The position numbers were made by a program, and so were the translations under genes. This document shows, piece after piece, positions 34,353 through 42,735 of a stretch of 45,102 nt of DNA; the first letter of the stretch is position 1; every line of letters starts with the position of its first letter. This DNA is from Spirochaetales bacterium. GTDB lineage: Bacteria > Desulfobacterota_D > UBA1144. The notes beneath the pieces are model-generated. The model was not told the DNA's origin, searched no databases, and saw only the letters and a program-made list of their open reading frames with translations. The stretch is taken from assembly GCA_002730475.1 (NCBI GenBank), contig PCAG01000002.1, positions 45,879 to 90,980 on the forward strand, in the 5' to 3' direction.

Positions 34353-35063
34353 TTAGTTTATCTCAGGTGTCAATATCTTCTTTGAACAACACGGACACAA
34401 AATAATTTCATTCTCTTGTAAAACCTTTATGTATGTTTGAGGTGGAATCTTCATATAGCAATGCCCACATATTCCTTCTTTTGCTTCGACAACTACGGGA
34501 GGATTGTAAGCGAGCAATCTTGTGTAAATTTTTAGAATCTCATCATCAATGCTTTTCACCATTTTAGACCTGGTATTTTCAACTACTTCTATCTCCAATT
34601 CTGATTTTTGTAGCATAGATTCTAATTCTTTTATCTCGTCTTTTAGTGGACTTAACTCTTCGTCAAATCTTGATTGAAGTGATTCTAAATTTTTTGTTGA
34701 CGACTCAATTTGTTCCATAATCTTTAATTCAGAGTCTTCAACTTCTATTTTTGTCCTTTTTAAGTCTCCCGTCTCCTTTTGTAAAGCTTCAAATTCTTTG
34801 GAAGAACTTATAGAAAACAATTTATCCTCGAGCGTTTTAATTTTTTCATCGATATCCATTGTTTGATTTTGAAGAGAATTGATTTCCTTATTCAAATCCG
34901 TAATTTTATTATCTAAATTATCTATTTTTGCTTCGTCGTTCTTAATCTTCGTGGTTAATGAGAGGATTCTTCCTGGTACTTCTTTCACCGTGGCCTGTAT
35001 ATCGGCAATTTGAGTATCGAGCTTTTGTAAGTCTAACAGAGATTTTATCTCATCTTTCATCAT
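34353..35063 (-). CDS. C4-type zinc-ribbon coiled-coil protein
   Basis: 236-residue protein whose first 170 or so residues form a long coiled coil (rich in EIxxL/KIxxL heptads from MKDEIKSLLDLQKLDTQI onward). It ends in a four-Cys zinc ribbon: GICGHC and, about 22 residues later, CPCC. This matches the widespread bacterial zf-RING_7/DUF164 family, in some species a nucleic-acid-binding or secretion-associated protein (CdsZ/HP0958 relatives); the role here is unknown. A longer frame opens at 35084 but that would run into the tRNA, so the tandem ATG at 35063/35060 is preferred, with a GAGAG site upstream. It is the first protein after tRNA(CAT), 12 nt away. Confidence 0.88.
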   Translation of the reverse strand: MMKDEIKSLLDLQKLDTQIADIQATVKEVPGRILSLTTKIKNDEAKIDNLDNKITDLNKEINSLQNQTMDIDEKIKTLEDKLFSISSSKEFEALQKETGDLKRTKIEVEDSELKIMEQIESSTKNLESLQSRFDEELSPLKDEIKELESMLQKSELEIEVVENTRSKMVKSIDDEILKIYTRLLAYNPPVVVEAKEGICGHCYMKIPPQTYIKVLQENEIILCPCCSKKILTPEIN

Positions 35064-35075
35064 AATAGTTCTCTC

Positions 35076-35149
35076 TGGGCCCAACTGGATTCGAACCAGT
35101 GACCGCCCGGTTATGAGCCGGATGCTCTAACCAGCTGAGCTATGGGCCC
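35076..35149 (-). tRNA. tRNA with CAT anticodon (probable Ile2, possibly elongator Met)
   Basis: 74-nt cloverleaf on the complement. The acceptor stem GGGCCCA pairs with TGGGCCC, the D arm is GCTC/GAGC, the anticodon stem TCCGG/CCGGG (one T-G) encloses CTCATAA with anticodon CAT, and the T arm has GGTTCGAATCC. The discriminator is A; CCA is not encoded. The G-rich acceptor and the CTCATAA loop resemble the lysidine-modified tRNA-Ile2 that reads AUA, but elongator tRNA-Met cannot be ruled out by eye. Initiator tRNA is excluded because the first pair is a normal G-C. Confidence 0.93.
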
Positions 35150-35173
35150 ATCATAGAATCAAATAAAAATCTA

Positions 35174-35202
35174 ATATTATCTAATCTACAACACTTTATC
35201 AA
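35174..35202 (-). promoter_or_regulatory. Promoter of tRNA(CAT) - zinc ribbon - RNase HI unit
   Basis: On the complement, TTGATA (35202-35197) and TAATAT (35179-35174) are exactly 17 nt apart. Transcription would start about 18 nt before the mature tRNA 5' end. Confidence 0.65.
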
Positions 35203-35242
35203 TTTTCCAATTAATTACTACTTTACACTTTAATAGTACTGA

Positions 35243-35270
35243 TTGACACCAAGACGGATGAATTTATAAT
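35243..35270 (+). promoter_or_regulatory. Consensus sigma70-type promoter of the sco1-cox operon
   Basis: TTGACA at 35243-35248 and TATAAT at 35265-35270 both match consensus perfectly, with a 16-nt spacer. The start would be near 35277, giving a short leader with an AGGA ribosome site 4-5 nt before the ATG at 35296. It is the strongest-looking promoter in the window. Confidence 0.85.
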
Positions 35271-35295
35271 ACTACTTTTTACCCACGCAGGACAG

Positions 35296-36087
35296 ATGAA
35301 AACTTTTTTTGTAGTATTATTTCTTTTATTTTGGCCATGTTCTGTTCTTGGAATTACCGACGAAAGACAAATTAAAGAAGATGTTGGCTGGATAGAAAAG
35401 CTTGATAGCGAGATTGACTTATATTCCAAAATTATCGATATCAAAAATTCAGAAACAAATTTAAATGAGGCTCTAGACGACACCAAGCCCACGGTTTTTA
35501 TCTTAGCGTACTATACTTGTCCACGAATGTGCACTTTTTTATTAAATGGTGCTGAAGAAGTCATATCTTCTAATACGAAAATTAGGCCAGGAGTGGATTA
35601 CAATTTGGTTACATTAAGTTTTGATGAAGCCGATAGTTCAGAAATTGCTACAAAAAAACAAGAAAAATACACAGAAAACCTTGGGGAAGACGAAGAATGG
35701 AGTTTCTTCGTGGCTAATCGTGGAAGCATTGAAGCGATTACTGAATCAGTCGGATTTAAATTTACTAGAGATGGGGATGAATTTGCTCATCCTGCGGGTA
35801 TAATAGTTCTAACAAAAAATAGAAAAGTTTCTAGATACTTGCCTGGCGTCCTTTTTGATCCTAAAGATTTCAACCTGGCTCTGCTAGAAGCTTCAGATGG
35901 GGTCATTGGACGTTCTTCATTATCGGACAGAGTCCTTCTTTATTGTTACGATTTTGACCCTGTGGGTAAAAAATACGCCCTACAGGCTTTGAATGTTATT
36001 AAGCTTGGTGGTGCAGTAACTTTATTGTGCCTAGGGGTGTTTTTGGGCTTTATGTGGCTTAAGGAAAAAGGAGGAAGAAATAAATGA
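35296..36087 (+). CDS. sco1: SCO1/SenC-family copper chaperone
   Basis: 263-residue protein for assembly of the CuA site of cytochrome oxidase. A signal peptide covers about 1-19 (MKTFFVVLFLLFWPCSVLG). The thioredoxin-fold copper motif is YYTCPRMCT with C75 and C79, and the third ligand is H165 in FAHPAGIIVL. Unlike most SCO proteins, it has a C-terminal membrane helix (about 238-256, AVTLLCLGVFLGFMWL), so it is anchored at the C-terminus; this form occurs in caa3 operons. The TGA overlaps the coxB ATG (ATGA). Confidence 0.93.
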   Translation: MKTFFVVLFLLFWPCSVLGITDERQIKEDVGWIEKLDSEIDLYSKIIDIKNSETNLNEALDDTKPTVFILAYYTCPRMCTFLLNGAEEVISSNTKIRPGVDYNLVTLSFDEADSSEIATKKQEKYTENLGEDEEWSFFVANRGSIEAITESVGFKFTRDGDEFAHPAGIIVLTKNRKVSRYLPGVLFDPKDFNLALLEASDGVIGRSSLSDRVLLYCYDFDPVGKKYALQALNVIKLGGAVTLLCLGVFLGFMWLKEKGGRNK

Positions 36088-37025
36088 ACTGGTTACCGCC
36101 TGCCGCTTCTACTTTTGCATACAACGTGGATTTCGTCTTAACTTTGATTACTGTCATCTCTGTAGTTTCATGTGTGTTAATCGCCTTCTTGCTTATTTAT
36201 TTTGTAATAAAATATAGAAGAAGATCCGATAATGATCCTACTCCGGCTATAACACACGATAGTTTTTTAGAAACCCTCTGGACGGTAATACCAACTATAT
36301 TGTGCATAGTTATTTTTATTTACGGATATATTTACTACGATGAATATACAACCACCCCTAAAAACGCATATGAGATTAATGTTACTGCAAAAAAGTGGAT
36401 GTGGTCTTTCGATTATCCCAATGGAAAAAAAACACTAAATGAATTATATGTGCCACTTGACCAGCCTATTAGGCTTGTAATGCAATCAGAAGATGTCCTA
36501 CATAGTTTTTTTGTTCCCGCATTCCGAGTTAAACAAGACACGATTGGTAATCGATATACATTTATCAACTTTACTGCTACTGAGGAGGGAGTTTATAAAT
36601 TATATTGCACTGAGTATTGTGGAGCTGGACACTCAAATATGGATGGCAAAGTACACGTGTTAGGCAAGGCTCAATATGCGGCTTGGGAATCTAACTCAGA
36701 GGCGGATGTTGTACGAGCCTCGGCTGACCTCTCGTTAGATAAAATCGGTAAGGAGCTCCATCAGAGTGCGGGATGCGTTGCTTGTCACAATGTCAATGGA
36801 GCCGATGGTGGTCTTGGACCAACATGGAAAGGTTTATTTGGTACAAAAAGAAAATTTGAAGATGGCAGTTCTCTTGTGGCAGATGAAAACTACCTAAGAG
36901 AATCTATAGAAATTCCAACGGCAAAAATGGTTAAGGGTTACCAGCCCATAATGCCTGCCTATAAAGGTGTCTTGGATGACTCTCAGATAACTGCACTAAT
37001 TGCGTATATTAAGACGTTAAAATAG
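36084..37025 (+). CDS. coxB: Cytochrome c oxidase subunit II with fused cytochrome c (caa3 type)
   Basis: 313-residue membrane-anchored subunit that takes electrons from a reduced carrier. Two helices (about 17-42 and 65-85) are followed by the CuA cupredoxin domain with H140, C175, E177, C179, H183 and M186 (YCTEYCGAGHSNM). A C-terminal cytochrome c domain has CVACH at 231-235 and the axial Met near 290 (IMPAYKG). The fused heme c defines the caa3 type. No N-terminal lipobox is seen. The gene overlaps sco1 by 4 nt and lies 14 bp before coxA. Confidence 0.96.
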   Translation: MNWLPPAASTFAYNVDFVLTLITVISVVSCVLIAFLLIYFVIKYRRRSDNDPTPAITHDSFLETLWTVIPTILCIVIFIYGYIYYDEYTTTPKNAYEINVTAKKWMWSFDYPNGKKTLNELYVPLDQPIRLVMQSEDVLHSFFVPAFRVKQDTIGNRYTFINFTATEEGVYKLYCTEYCGAGHSNMDGKVHVLGKAQYAAWESNSEADVVRASADLSLDKIGKELHQSAGCVACHNVNGADGGLGPTWKGLFGTKRKFEDGSSLVADENYLRESIEIPTAKMVKGYQPIMPAYKGVLDDSQITALIAYIKTLK

Positions 37026-37039
37026 GGAGCGAATAGAAT

Positions 37040-38629
37040 ATGTCTAGCGATAATGAGAAAAATTACTTAGAAAACGGCAAAGGCTTCTCTTCGTGGTTCT
37101 TTACCATGGATCATAAACGATTAGGGGTGATGTATCTTTGTGCAATCAGTGTATTTTTCATCCTCGCATCAATTGCATCTTTCCTTTTAAGGATTGAGCA
37201 TCTGTCGCCCGGCCAAACAATCATAGATGCACATACCTACAACGTTTTGTTCACTTTGCATGGCGCAATGATGGTATTTTTATTTATTGTTCCTGGGGTT
37301 GCGGCTAGCTTTGGAAACTTTTTAATCCCCCTTATGATTGGAGCAAGGGATGTAATCTTCCCTAAATTAAATTTATACAGTTTTTGGATTTACTGTTTGG
37401 GGGCTTTAGTTCTTCTGGTTTCTCTTGCTGCGCCTGTGGACACTGGTTGGACATTCTATACCCCATATTCTATTGAGTCAGGAACCAATGTCATTCTTGT
37501 AACCACAGGAGTTTTTATCTTAGGGTTCTCCTCGATTTTAACTGGAATAAACTTTATCGTTACTATTCATAAATTACGAGCTCCAGGTTTGACGTGGGAC
37601 AATCTTCCTCTTTTTTGTTGGGCCGCATATGCTACATCTCTTCTGCAAGTTTTAGCAACACCCGTAGTTGCAATAACGTTGGTATTGCTTATGGGAGAAC
37701 GGTATTTTGGACTAGGATTTTTTGATCCCTCAAAGGGCGGGGACCCCGTTCTGTTTCAACATTTCTTTTGGTTTTACTCTCACCCAGCAGTTTATATCAT
37801 GATTCTTCCAGCTATGGGAATCGTCTCTGAGATAATCCCTGTGTTTTCGAGAAAACCCATTTTCGGATACAAAGCCATTGCCTATTCAAGTCTTTCTATA
37901 GCGTTGATAAGTTTCCTTGTTTGGGGACACCATATGTTTACAAGTGGTCAATCAAAATTCATGAATATACTTTTTTCTGCTATTACTTTTGCCGTGGCTA
38001 TCCCAACTGCCATAAAAGTTTTTAATTGGTTATGGACCATGTATAAAGGATCGATAGAGCTTAGTTCTGCTATGTTATACTCACTAGCCTTTGTCTTCTT
38101 ATTCACGATTGGAGGGCTAACAGGTTTGTACTTGGGAGCGCTCGCAGCGGATATTCATCTTCATGATACATATTTTGTTGTTGCGCATATGCATTATGTT
38201 ATGATTGGTGGCACCGTTTTTGGTTTTTTTGCAGCTCTTCATTTCTGGTATCCAAAAATGTGGGGCAAGATGTTTGATGAATTCAAAGCAAAAATCGCTT
38301 TCGTTCTAATCTTTATAGGTTTTAATGTTACTTTTTTCCCCCAATTCATAATGGGGACTCTTGGTATGCCTAGAAGGTATTTCAATTATGATCCGGAGTT
38401 TACATTTCTTCATCAGCTCTCAACCTATGGAACATGGATTCTTGGAATTGGCTTCATTGTGATGTTGTATACTTTTCTCAAGCCTATTTCAAAAGCGGAG
38501 GCTAATCCATATAAATCGACATCTCTAGAGTGGAGCATGATGTCGCCTCCACCGACTTTGAATTTTGATGAAATTCCTGCCGTGACGGGGTCTACTTATG
38601 CTTATGGTACTAGGCAAGAAGTTGACTAA
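37040..38629 (+). CDS. coxA: Cytochrome c oxidase subunit I (A2-type heme-copper oxidase)
   Basis: 529-residue catalytic subunit with about 12 helices. Heme a ligands are H74 (TLHGAMM) and H385; heme a3 is bound by H383 (AHMHYV). CuB ligands are H248 in YSHPAVYI, cross-linked to Y252, and H297/H298 in WGHHMF. The K-channel Lys is K326 (PTAIK). The D-channel glutamate of mitochondrial-like oxidases (GHPEVY) is replaced by YSHPAVY, the tyrosine-serine signature of the A2 subfamily, as in Thermus and Rhodothermus caa3. This agrees with the heme c-fused subunit II. A GGGAG-type site precedes the ATG. Confidence 0.97.
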   Translation: MSSDNEKNYLENGKGFSSWFFTMDHKRLGVMYLCAISVFFILASIASFLLRIEHLSPGQTIIDAHTYNVLFTLHGAMMVFLFIVPGVAASFGNFLIPLMIGARDVIFPKLNLYSFWIYCLGALVLLVSLAAPVDTGWTFYTPYSIESGTNVILVTTGVFILGFSSILTGINFIVTIHKLRAPGLTWDNLPLFCWAAYATSLLQVLATPVVAITLVLLMGERYFGLGFFDPSKGGDPVLFQHFFWFYSHPAVYIMILPAMGIVSEIIPVFSRKPIFGYKAIAYSSLSIALISFLVWGHHMFTSGQSKFMNILFSAITFAVAIPTAIKVFNWLWTMYKGSIELSSAMLYSLAFVFLFTIGGLTGLYLGALAADIHLHDTYFVVAHMHYVMIGGTVFGFFAALHFWYPKMWGKMFDEFKAKIAFVLIFIGFNVTFFPQFIMGTLGMPRRYFNYDPEFTFLHQLSTYGTWILGIGFIVMLYTFLKPISKAEANPYKSTSLEWSMMSPPPTLNFDEIPAVTGSTYAYGTRQEVD

Positions 38630-38702
38630 TGAAAAATGGAATATAGACTACTCAGGGCTATGGTTTTTACTGAACCCAACTAAGCTGAACGGGAGTTAAG
38701 AT

Positions 38703-39365
38703 ATGGGACTGGTTGGTATGACTTCAAAATTCTTTAAATCGTTGGCTTATCCTTCGGAAATGCTACCTCCAATTGTTGCTGATGATGAACATCATCATCT
38801 TGATCCACAACTTGAACATAGCGCTGCCAAATTCGGAATGTGGCTTTTTTTGGCGACAGAACTTTTATTGTTTGGTGGGCTTTTCACCGCATATGCAATT
38901 TTCAGAGCTAAGTATCCCGAAATGTTTCATCATGGATCGGGCAGCCTAGACTTGGTTCTTGGTTCGATAAATACCGTGGTACTGATTTTCAGTAGTTTAA
39001 CAGTTGCTGTAGCTGTTAGTGCCATTCAAGAAAATAAAATTAAATTGGTAAAATTAATGCTTTGGATAACAATAATCTGTGGTCTCATTTTTGGAATAAA
39101 TAAATATTTTGAATATTCATATAAACTTCACCATGATATAACACCTGGAACGGATATCTTTTACTCGCTTTATTATGCTGCAACGGGTATTCATATGCTT
39201 CATGTTTTTATAGGAATAGGTGTTCTATCGTTTATTTTGCATAGAACATGTAAAGGTTATTACTCGAAAGATAATTTTACTACAATTGAAATTGGGGCTC
39301 TGTATTGGCACTTGGTTGACGTAATATGGATTTATCTTTTCCCTTTATTATATTTAATTGGATGA
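38703..39365 (+). CDS. coxC: Cytochrome c oxidase subunit III
   Basis: 220-residue membrane subunit with five to six helices. Family features are KFGMWLFLATELLLFGGLF, the Glu-containing YAATGIHMLHVFIG and the C-terminal LYWHLVDVIWIYLFPLLYL. A short His-rich patch (DDEHHHLD) precedes the first helix. It is shorter than the seven-helix mitochondrial form, as expected for caa3 operons. A GGGAG site precedes the ATG after a 73-bp gap that has only tiny, unsupported reading frames. Confidence 0.95.
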   Translation: MGLVGMTSKFFKSLAYPSEMLPPIVADDEHHHLDPQLEHSAAKFGMWLFLATELLLFGGLFTAYAIFRAKYPEMFHHGSGSLDLVLGSINTVVLIFSSLTVAVAVSAIQENKIKLVKLMLWITIICGLIFGINKYFEYSYKLHHDITPGTDIFYSLYYAATGIHMLHVFIGIGVLSFILHRTCKGYYSKDNFTTIEIGALYWHLVDVIWIYLFPLLYLIG

Positions 39366-39374
39366 GGAGATTTT

Positions 39375-39656
39375 ATGGCAAGCTCAAAAGTATATAGACA
39401 ATATTTAAATATTTGGGTTCTCTTAATGGTTCTTACTATATTAACCGTCGGAGCCGCACAGTTTGATTTTGGGGGACTCAATGTTCCAATCGCACTAATC
39501 ATTGCATCAATTAAAGCGGGCGTTGTTGCTTTGTATTTCATGCATCTAAAGCATGAAGATAATATGACATGGGTCTTTGTTATATTCCCCTTGTTCTTAT
39601 TGGCTTTATTTATAGGTTTTTCTGCTGGCGATGTATTTACCCGTCTTTTAAACTAA
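39375..39656 (+). CDS. coxD: Cytochrome c oxidase subunit IV (prokaryotic type)
   Basis: 93-residue membrane protein with three helices (about 13-30, 35-57 and 66-86). YFMHLKHEDNMTWVFV is the typical second-to-third helix junction of the bacterial COX4 family in caa3 operons. It supports complex assembly or stability and carries no cofactor. It starts 9 bp after coxC behind a GAGGAG-like site. Confidence 0.92.
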   Translation: MASSKVYRQYLNIWVLLMVLTILTVGAAQFDFGGLNVPIALIIASIKAGVVALYFMHLKHEDNMTWVFVIFPLFLLALFIGFSAGDVFTRLLN

Positions 39657-39661
39657 TCTAA

Positions 39662-40522
39662 ATGGGCATTCTTGAAAGATTAACTATCTCCTCTTTAGTC
39701 GTATTGCTTGTCTGGGGTAATATGGTGAGCGGTTTAGGGGCCGGACTTGCGTGTCCGGATTGGCCTCTGTGTTTTGGGCAGTTCTTCCCTCAGCTTAATT
39801 TTCCAATCTTCATGGAACATACGCACAGGCTACTAGGGCTCCTAGTGGCGATATTTTTTATTTTTTTGGCCAGGCGTCGATTAAAAACATATATAGGCAA
39901 ACAGAAGCTTCTTCCTGTATTGTGCTCTATCCTGTTGGTTGTACAAATAATCACGGGAGGACTAGTTGTGATTCTGCAACTAGAAGTTAATATAACCACT
40001 TTTCATTTTGCTAATGCGATAATTATTTTTATATTGATTTATACAATGTGTGCCTACCCTGATGGTGCAAGATTGCAACGAGTTACAATTTTAAGTAAAC
40101 CAAATTTGATATACGTCCTTTTGTTTCTAATAATATACGCACAGCTGGTTCTTGGAGCTTATGTAAGGCATACAAATGCCGGTTTGGCATGCCCAGATTT
40201 CCCAGGATGCCTAGGATATTGGATTCCGCCATATTTAAGCAAGACGGTTGTCATCCATCTTCTCCATAGGTTTATGGGTTTTTTGATATTAATTTTCTGT
40301 TTAGGATTATTTCTAATGTCGTATTATGCAAACATATCCAAGTCCGTATTTGTAAATTCTAGGCGATTATTATTTCTAGTGGGTCTTCAGGTTGTATTGG
40401 GAATTTTTGTAGTTATTTCAAAACTAGCTTTTTCGATGACGGCCATACACCTTCTTATTGCCTTATTAATCATCATTCTAGTTTTAAATATCATTTTTGA
40501 AATAAAAGAGCCAACAAATTGA
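39662..40522 (+). CDS. ctaA: Heme A synthase
   Basis: 286-residue eight-helix enzyme that oxidises heme O to heme A. The two-fold internal repeat is visible: GAGLACPDWPLCFGQ in the first half and NAGLACPDFPGCLGYW in the second, each with the disulfide Cys pair. The heme-ligand histidines lie in EHTHRLLG, FHFANA, HLLHRFMG and AIHLLIA. It starts 5 bp after coxD and overlaps ctaB. Confidence 0.94.
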   Translation: MGILERLTISSLVVLLVWGNMVSGLGAGLACPDWPLCFGQFFPQLNFPIFMEHTHRLLGLLVAIFFIFLARRRLKTYIGKQKLLPVLCSILLVVQIITGGLVVILQLEVNITTFHFANAIIIFILIYTMCAYPDGARLQRVTILSKPNLIYVLLFLIIYAQLVLGAYVRHTNAGLACPDFPGCLGYWIPPYLSKTVVIHLLHRFMGFLILIFCLGLFLMSYYANISKSVFVNSRRLLFLVGLQVVLGIFVVISKLAFSMTAIHLLIALLIIILVLNIIFEIKEPTN

Positions 40523-41388
40523 TGAACTACTTAAAAGCATTGGTCTTGCTTTCTAAACCGAACATAATTCTTAGCGTGGGGCTCACGGGATTCACTGGTA
40601 TGGTACTTGCCTTAAGATCCCTTCCCGATCCAGAGATTATATTCCTTACTCTTCTAACGCTGATTCTTTCCGCTGCTGGTGCGGCAATGATTAATAATAT
40701 TATTGAAAGAGAGAGAGACGAGCTAATGGAAAGGCTTGCAAAAAGGGTAGAGGCATTAAAATTAGTAGGAATTAAATTCTTGTCTTTCTTCGCGGCACTT
40801 CTTATCGTTTTTTCTCTTGGAATTTCTTTCGTTTTTATTAACAACCTTAATTGCGTTCTTATTCTCCTGGCCATTTTTTCTTATACGATTTATTACACCT
40901 TGTTTTTAAAACGATCTTCCCCGTTTGGGACCGTGCTGGGTGGCATACCTGGCGCGCTACCTGTTATTATTGGATATTCAGCCATTCAGCCTGAAATATC
41001 TTTCCATTACTTGGATGTATTAGTGCTTTTTGTATTCATGATGGTTTGGCAACCTCCTCATTTTTGGTCGTTGGCTCAATATCTTTCCGATGATTACAAG
41101 AAAGCTGGTTTCCCAACTATGCCAATAATCTACGGTCAAAAATATACTAATTATTTGATTTCAATTTATAGCTTGGCACTGCTTCCAATTTCGTTGTATT
41201 TTTGGATTGTCGGTATTGCATCTAATTTTTACGCGTGCGTTGCTATATTTACGGGAATGTTATTCCTTTATTTTGTATTCGTTTCATTTCGCAAAACACA
41301 TTATCATAAAAATGTTTTTCTTTTCTCGATTTTTTATATGCTAATTATCAATCTATCTTTATCTCTTGATATTATCTTAAATCAGTAA
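40522..41388 (+). CDS. ctaB: Protoheme IX farnesyltransferase (heme O synthase)
   Basis: 288-residue UbiA-superfamily prenyltransferase that adds a farnesyl group to heme B, supplying CtaA. About seven to nine helices are present. The first Asp-rich motif, normally NxxxDxDxD, reads NNIIERERDELM here, with two Asp replaced by Glu. The second motif WSLAQYLSDDYKKAGFPTMPI is well preserved, as is QPPHFWSLA. ATG 40522 is preferred to the TTG one codon earlier; it overlaps the ctaA TGA by one base. It closes the oxidase operon. The gap to hisD is 45 bp. Confidence 0.93.
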   Translation: MNYLKALVLLSKPNIILSVGLTGFTGMVLALRSLPDPEIIFLTLLTLILSAAGAAMINNIIERERDELMERLAKRVEALKLVGIKFLSFFAALLIVFSLGISFVFINNLNCVLILLAIFSYTIYYTLFLKRSSPFGTVLGGIPGALPVIIGYSAIQPEISFHYLDVLVLFVFMMVWQPPHFWSLAQYLSDDYKKAGFPTMPIIYGQKYTNYLISIYSLALLPISLYFWIVGIASNFYACVAIFTGMLFLYFVFVSFRKTHYHKNVFLFSIFYMLIINLSLSLDIILNQ

Positions 41389-41423
41389 TTTTTAATTGAT
41401 AAAGATTGGTAATAAATTTATTG

Positions 41424-41429
41424 TATAAT
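41424..41429 (+). promoter_or_regulatory. -10 box of hisD-hisC (leaderless start)
   Basis: TATAAT at 41424-41429 is 4 nt before a tandem ATGATG (41434 and 41437). The usual initiation distance would place the transcript end at the second ATG. No Shine-Dalgarno site and no good -35 are seen (TTGATA at 41396-41401 is 22 nt away). Confidence 0.5.
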
Positions 41430-41433
41430 CAGT

Positions 41434-42735
41434 ATGATGAAAATCGTTAAATTGAGCTCTCGCGGTATTATTAGCGAGGTAAGAGGTATTCGAAAAAAAC
41501 AAAGAGCCTCTACTAAGAATATCGAACACCACGTTGATAAGATTATTCAGACTGTTATTGCAAGAGGCGACCCCGGACTAACGTATTTAACAGAGAAGTT
41601 TGATAATGTTAAAATCAGACCTAAAGATTTTGAAGTTAAAAAAAGCATTATTAATGCTTCCGAAAAAACAATTTCTAAAGAAGTGAAATTAGCAATACAA
41701 ACGTCCTACAGAAGAGTCGTAGATTATCAAAAGAGAAAATTACCAAAATCTTACACATATAAGGATCGGTTGGGAAATACATTGGGATGGACCATCAATC
41801 CAATTAGGAGAATTGGCATATATGTTCCAGGTGGTACAGCAGCATATCCTTCAACTCTAATAATGACAGCAACTCTTGCCAAGGTGGCAGGTTCCAAAGA
41901 AATTTATGTAGTTACACCGCCTTCGAAGAGCGGGATTAATCCCGCAATTCTATATATAGCCAAACTTATTGGAGTAAAAAAAATTTTTCAAGTGGGAGGG
42001 GCTCAGGCTATAGCGGCACTTGCCTTTGGGACCAAGACTATTCCTAAAGTTGATAAAATAGTTGGCCCTGGAAATATATTCGTTGCTATTGCCAAAAAAA
42101 AGGTTTTTGGTGAGGTTGATATTGACATGATTGCCGGACCTAGTGAAGTTTTGATAATAGCGGATCAATTCTCAAACTCAAAATATATTGCTGCTGACTT
42201 GATAGCTCAAGCTGAACATGATACCGAAGCTTGTGCTATTTTGGCCACTGATTCAAATAAGACTGCAAAGGAAGTTCGTACAGAATTAAAGATTCAGTCA
42301 AACTTGTTACCAAGAAGAAAGATAATCAATGAGTCGATTAAGAAAAATGGGAAAATTTATGTATTAAGAAATATCAACGATGCTGTTAAATTAACTAATG
42401 AATTGGCCCCGGAGCATCTCCAAGTTCTTGTCAGGAATCCTAACAAAGTAGTTAATCAAATTACTAATGCTGGATCAATTTTTGTAGGAGAGCTATCGGC
42501 GGAAGCCTTCGGGGATTATATTGCCGGACCGAGCCATGTACTTCCTACCTCTGGTAATGCAAAGTTCTCGTCACCATTGAGTGTCTTGGACTTCTTAAAA
42601 TATTCAAGCTACACAAAGATTTCTCGTAATGGTTCAAAACGACTTGGTAGTTCGGTTGTATCTTTTGCAAAAGAAGAAGGACTAGATGGTCATGCCAATT
42701 CAATCTCTATTAGACTCAAAGAAGGAAATGGTTAA
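41434..42735 (+). CDS. hisD: Histidinol dehydrogenase
   Basis: 433-residue zinc enzyme that performs the last two oxidations of histidine synthesis. Signatures are [46 protein letters not shown], the zinc/catalytic region [12 protein letters not shown], and [18 protein letters not shown], with a C-terminal LDGHANSI. The length is standard. Either of two adjacent ATG codons may be used; the second (41437) is 7 nt after the TATAAT and is the better leaderless start. hisC begins at the base after its stop. Confidence 0.97.
   Translation: MMKIVKLSSRGIISEVRGIRKKQRASTKNIEHHVDKIIQTVIARGDPGLTYLTEKFDNVKIRPKDFEVKKSIINASEKTISKEVKLAIQTSYRRVVDYQKRKLPKSYTYKDRLGNTLGWTINPIRRIGIYVPGGTAAYPSTLIMTATLAKVAGSKEIYVVTPPSKSGINPAILYIAKLIGVKKIFQVGGAQAIAALAFGTKTIPKVDKIVGPGNIFVAIAKKKVFGEVDIDMIAGPSEVLIIADQFSNSKYIAADLIAQAEHDTEACAILATDSNKTAKEVRTELKIQSNLLPRRKIINESIKKNGKIYVLRNINDAVKLTNELAPEHLQVLVRNPNKVVNQITNAGSIFVGELSAEAFGDYIAGPSHVLPTSGNAKFSSPLSVLDFLKYSSYTKISRNGSKRLGSSVVSFAKEEGLDGHANSISIRLKEGNG

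Noticed and set aside
34353..35084. Zinc-ribbon gene starting at 35084
   Set aside because: The added residues (MGPERTI) are encoded within the tRNA 3' acceptor strand; the ATGATG at 35063/35060 is sufficient.
38630..38702. Tiny ORFs (5 and 15 codons) between coxA and coxC
   Set aside because: Too short, no ribosome site of their own and no recognisable family.
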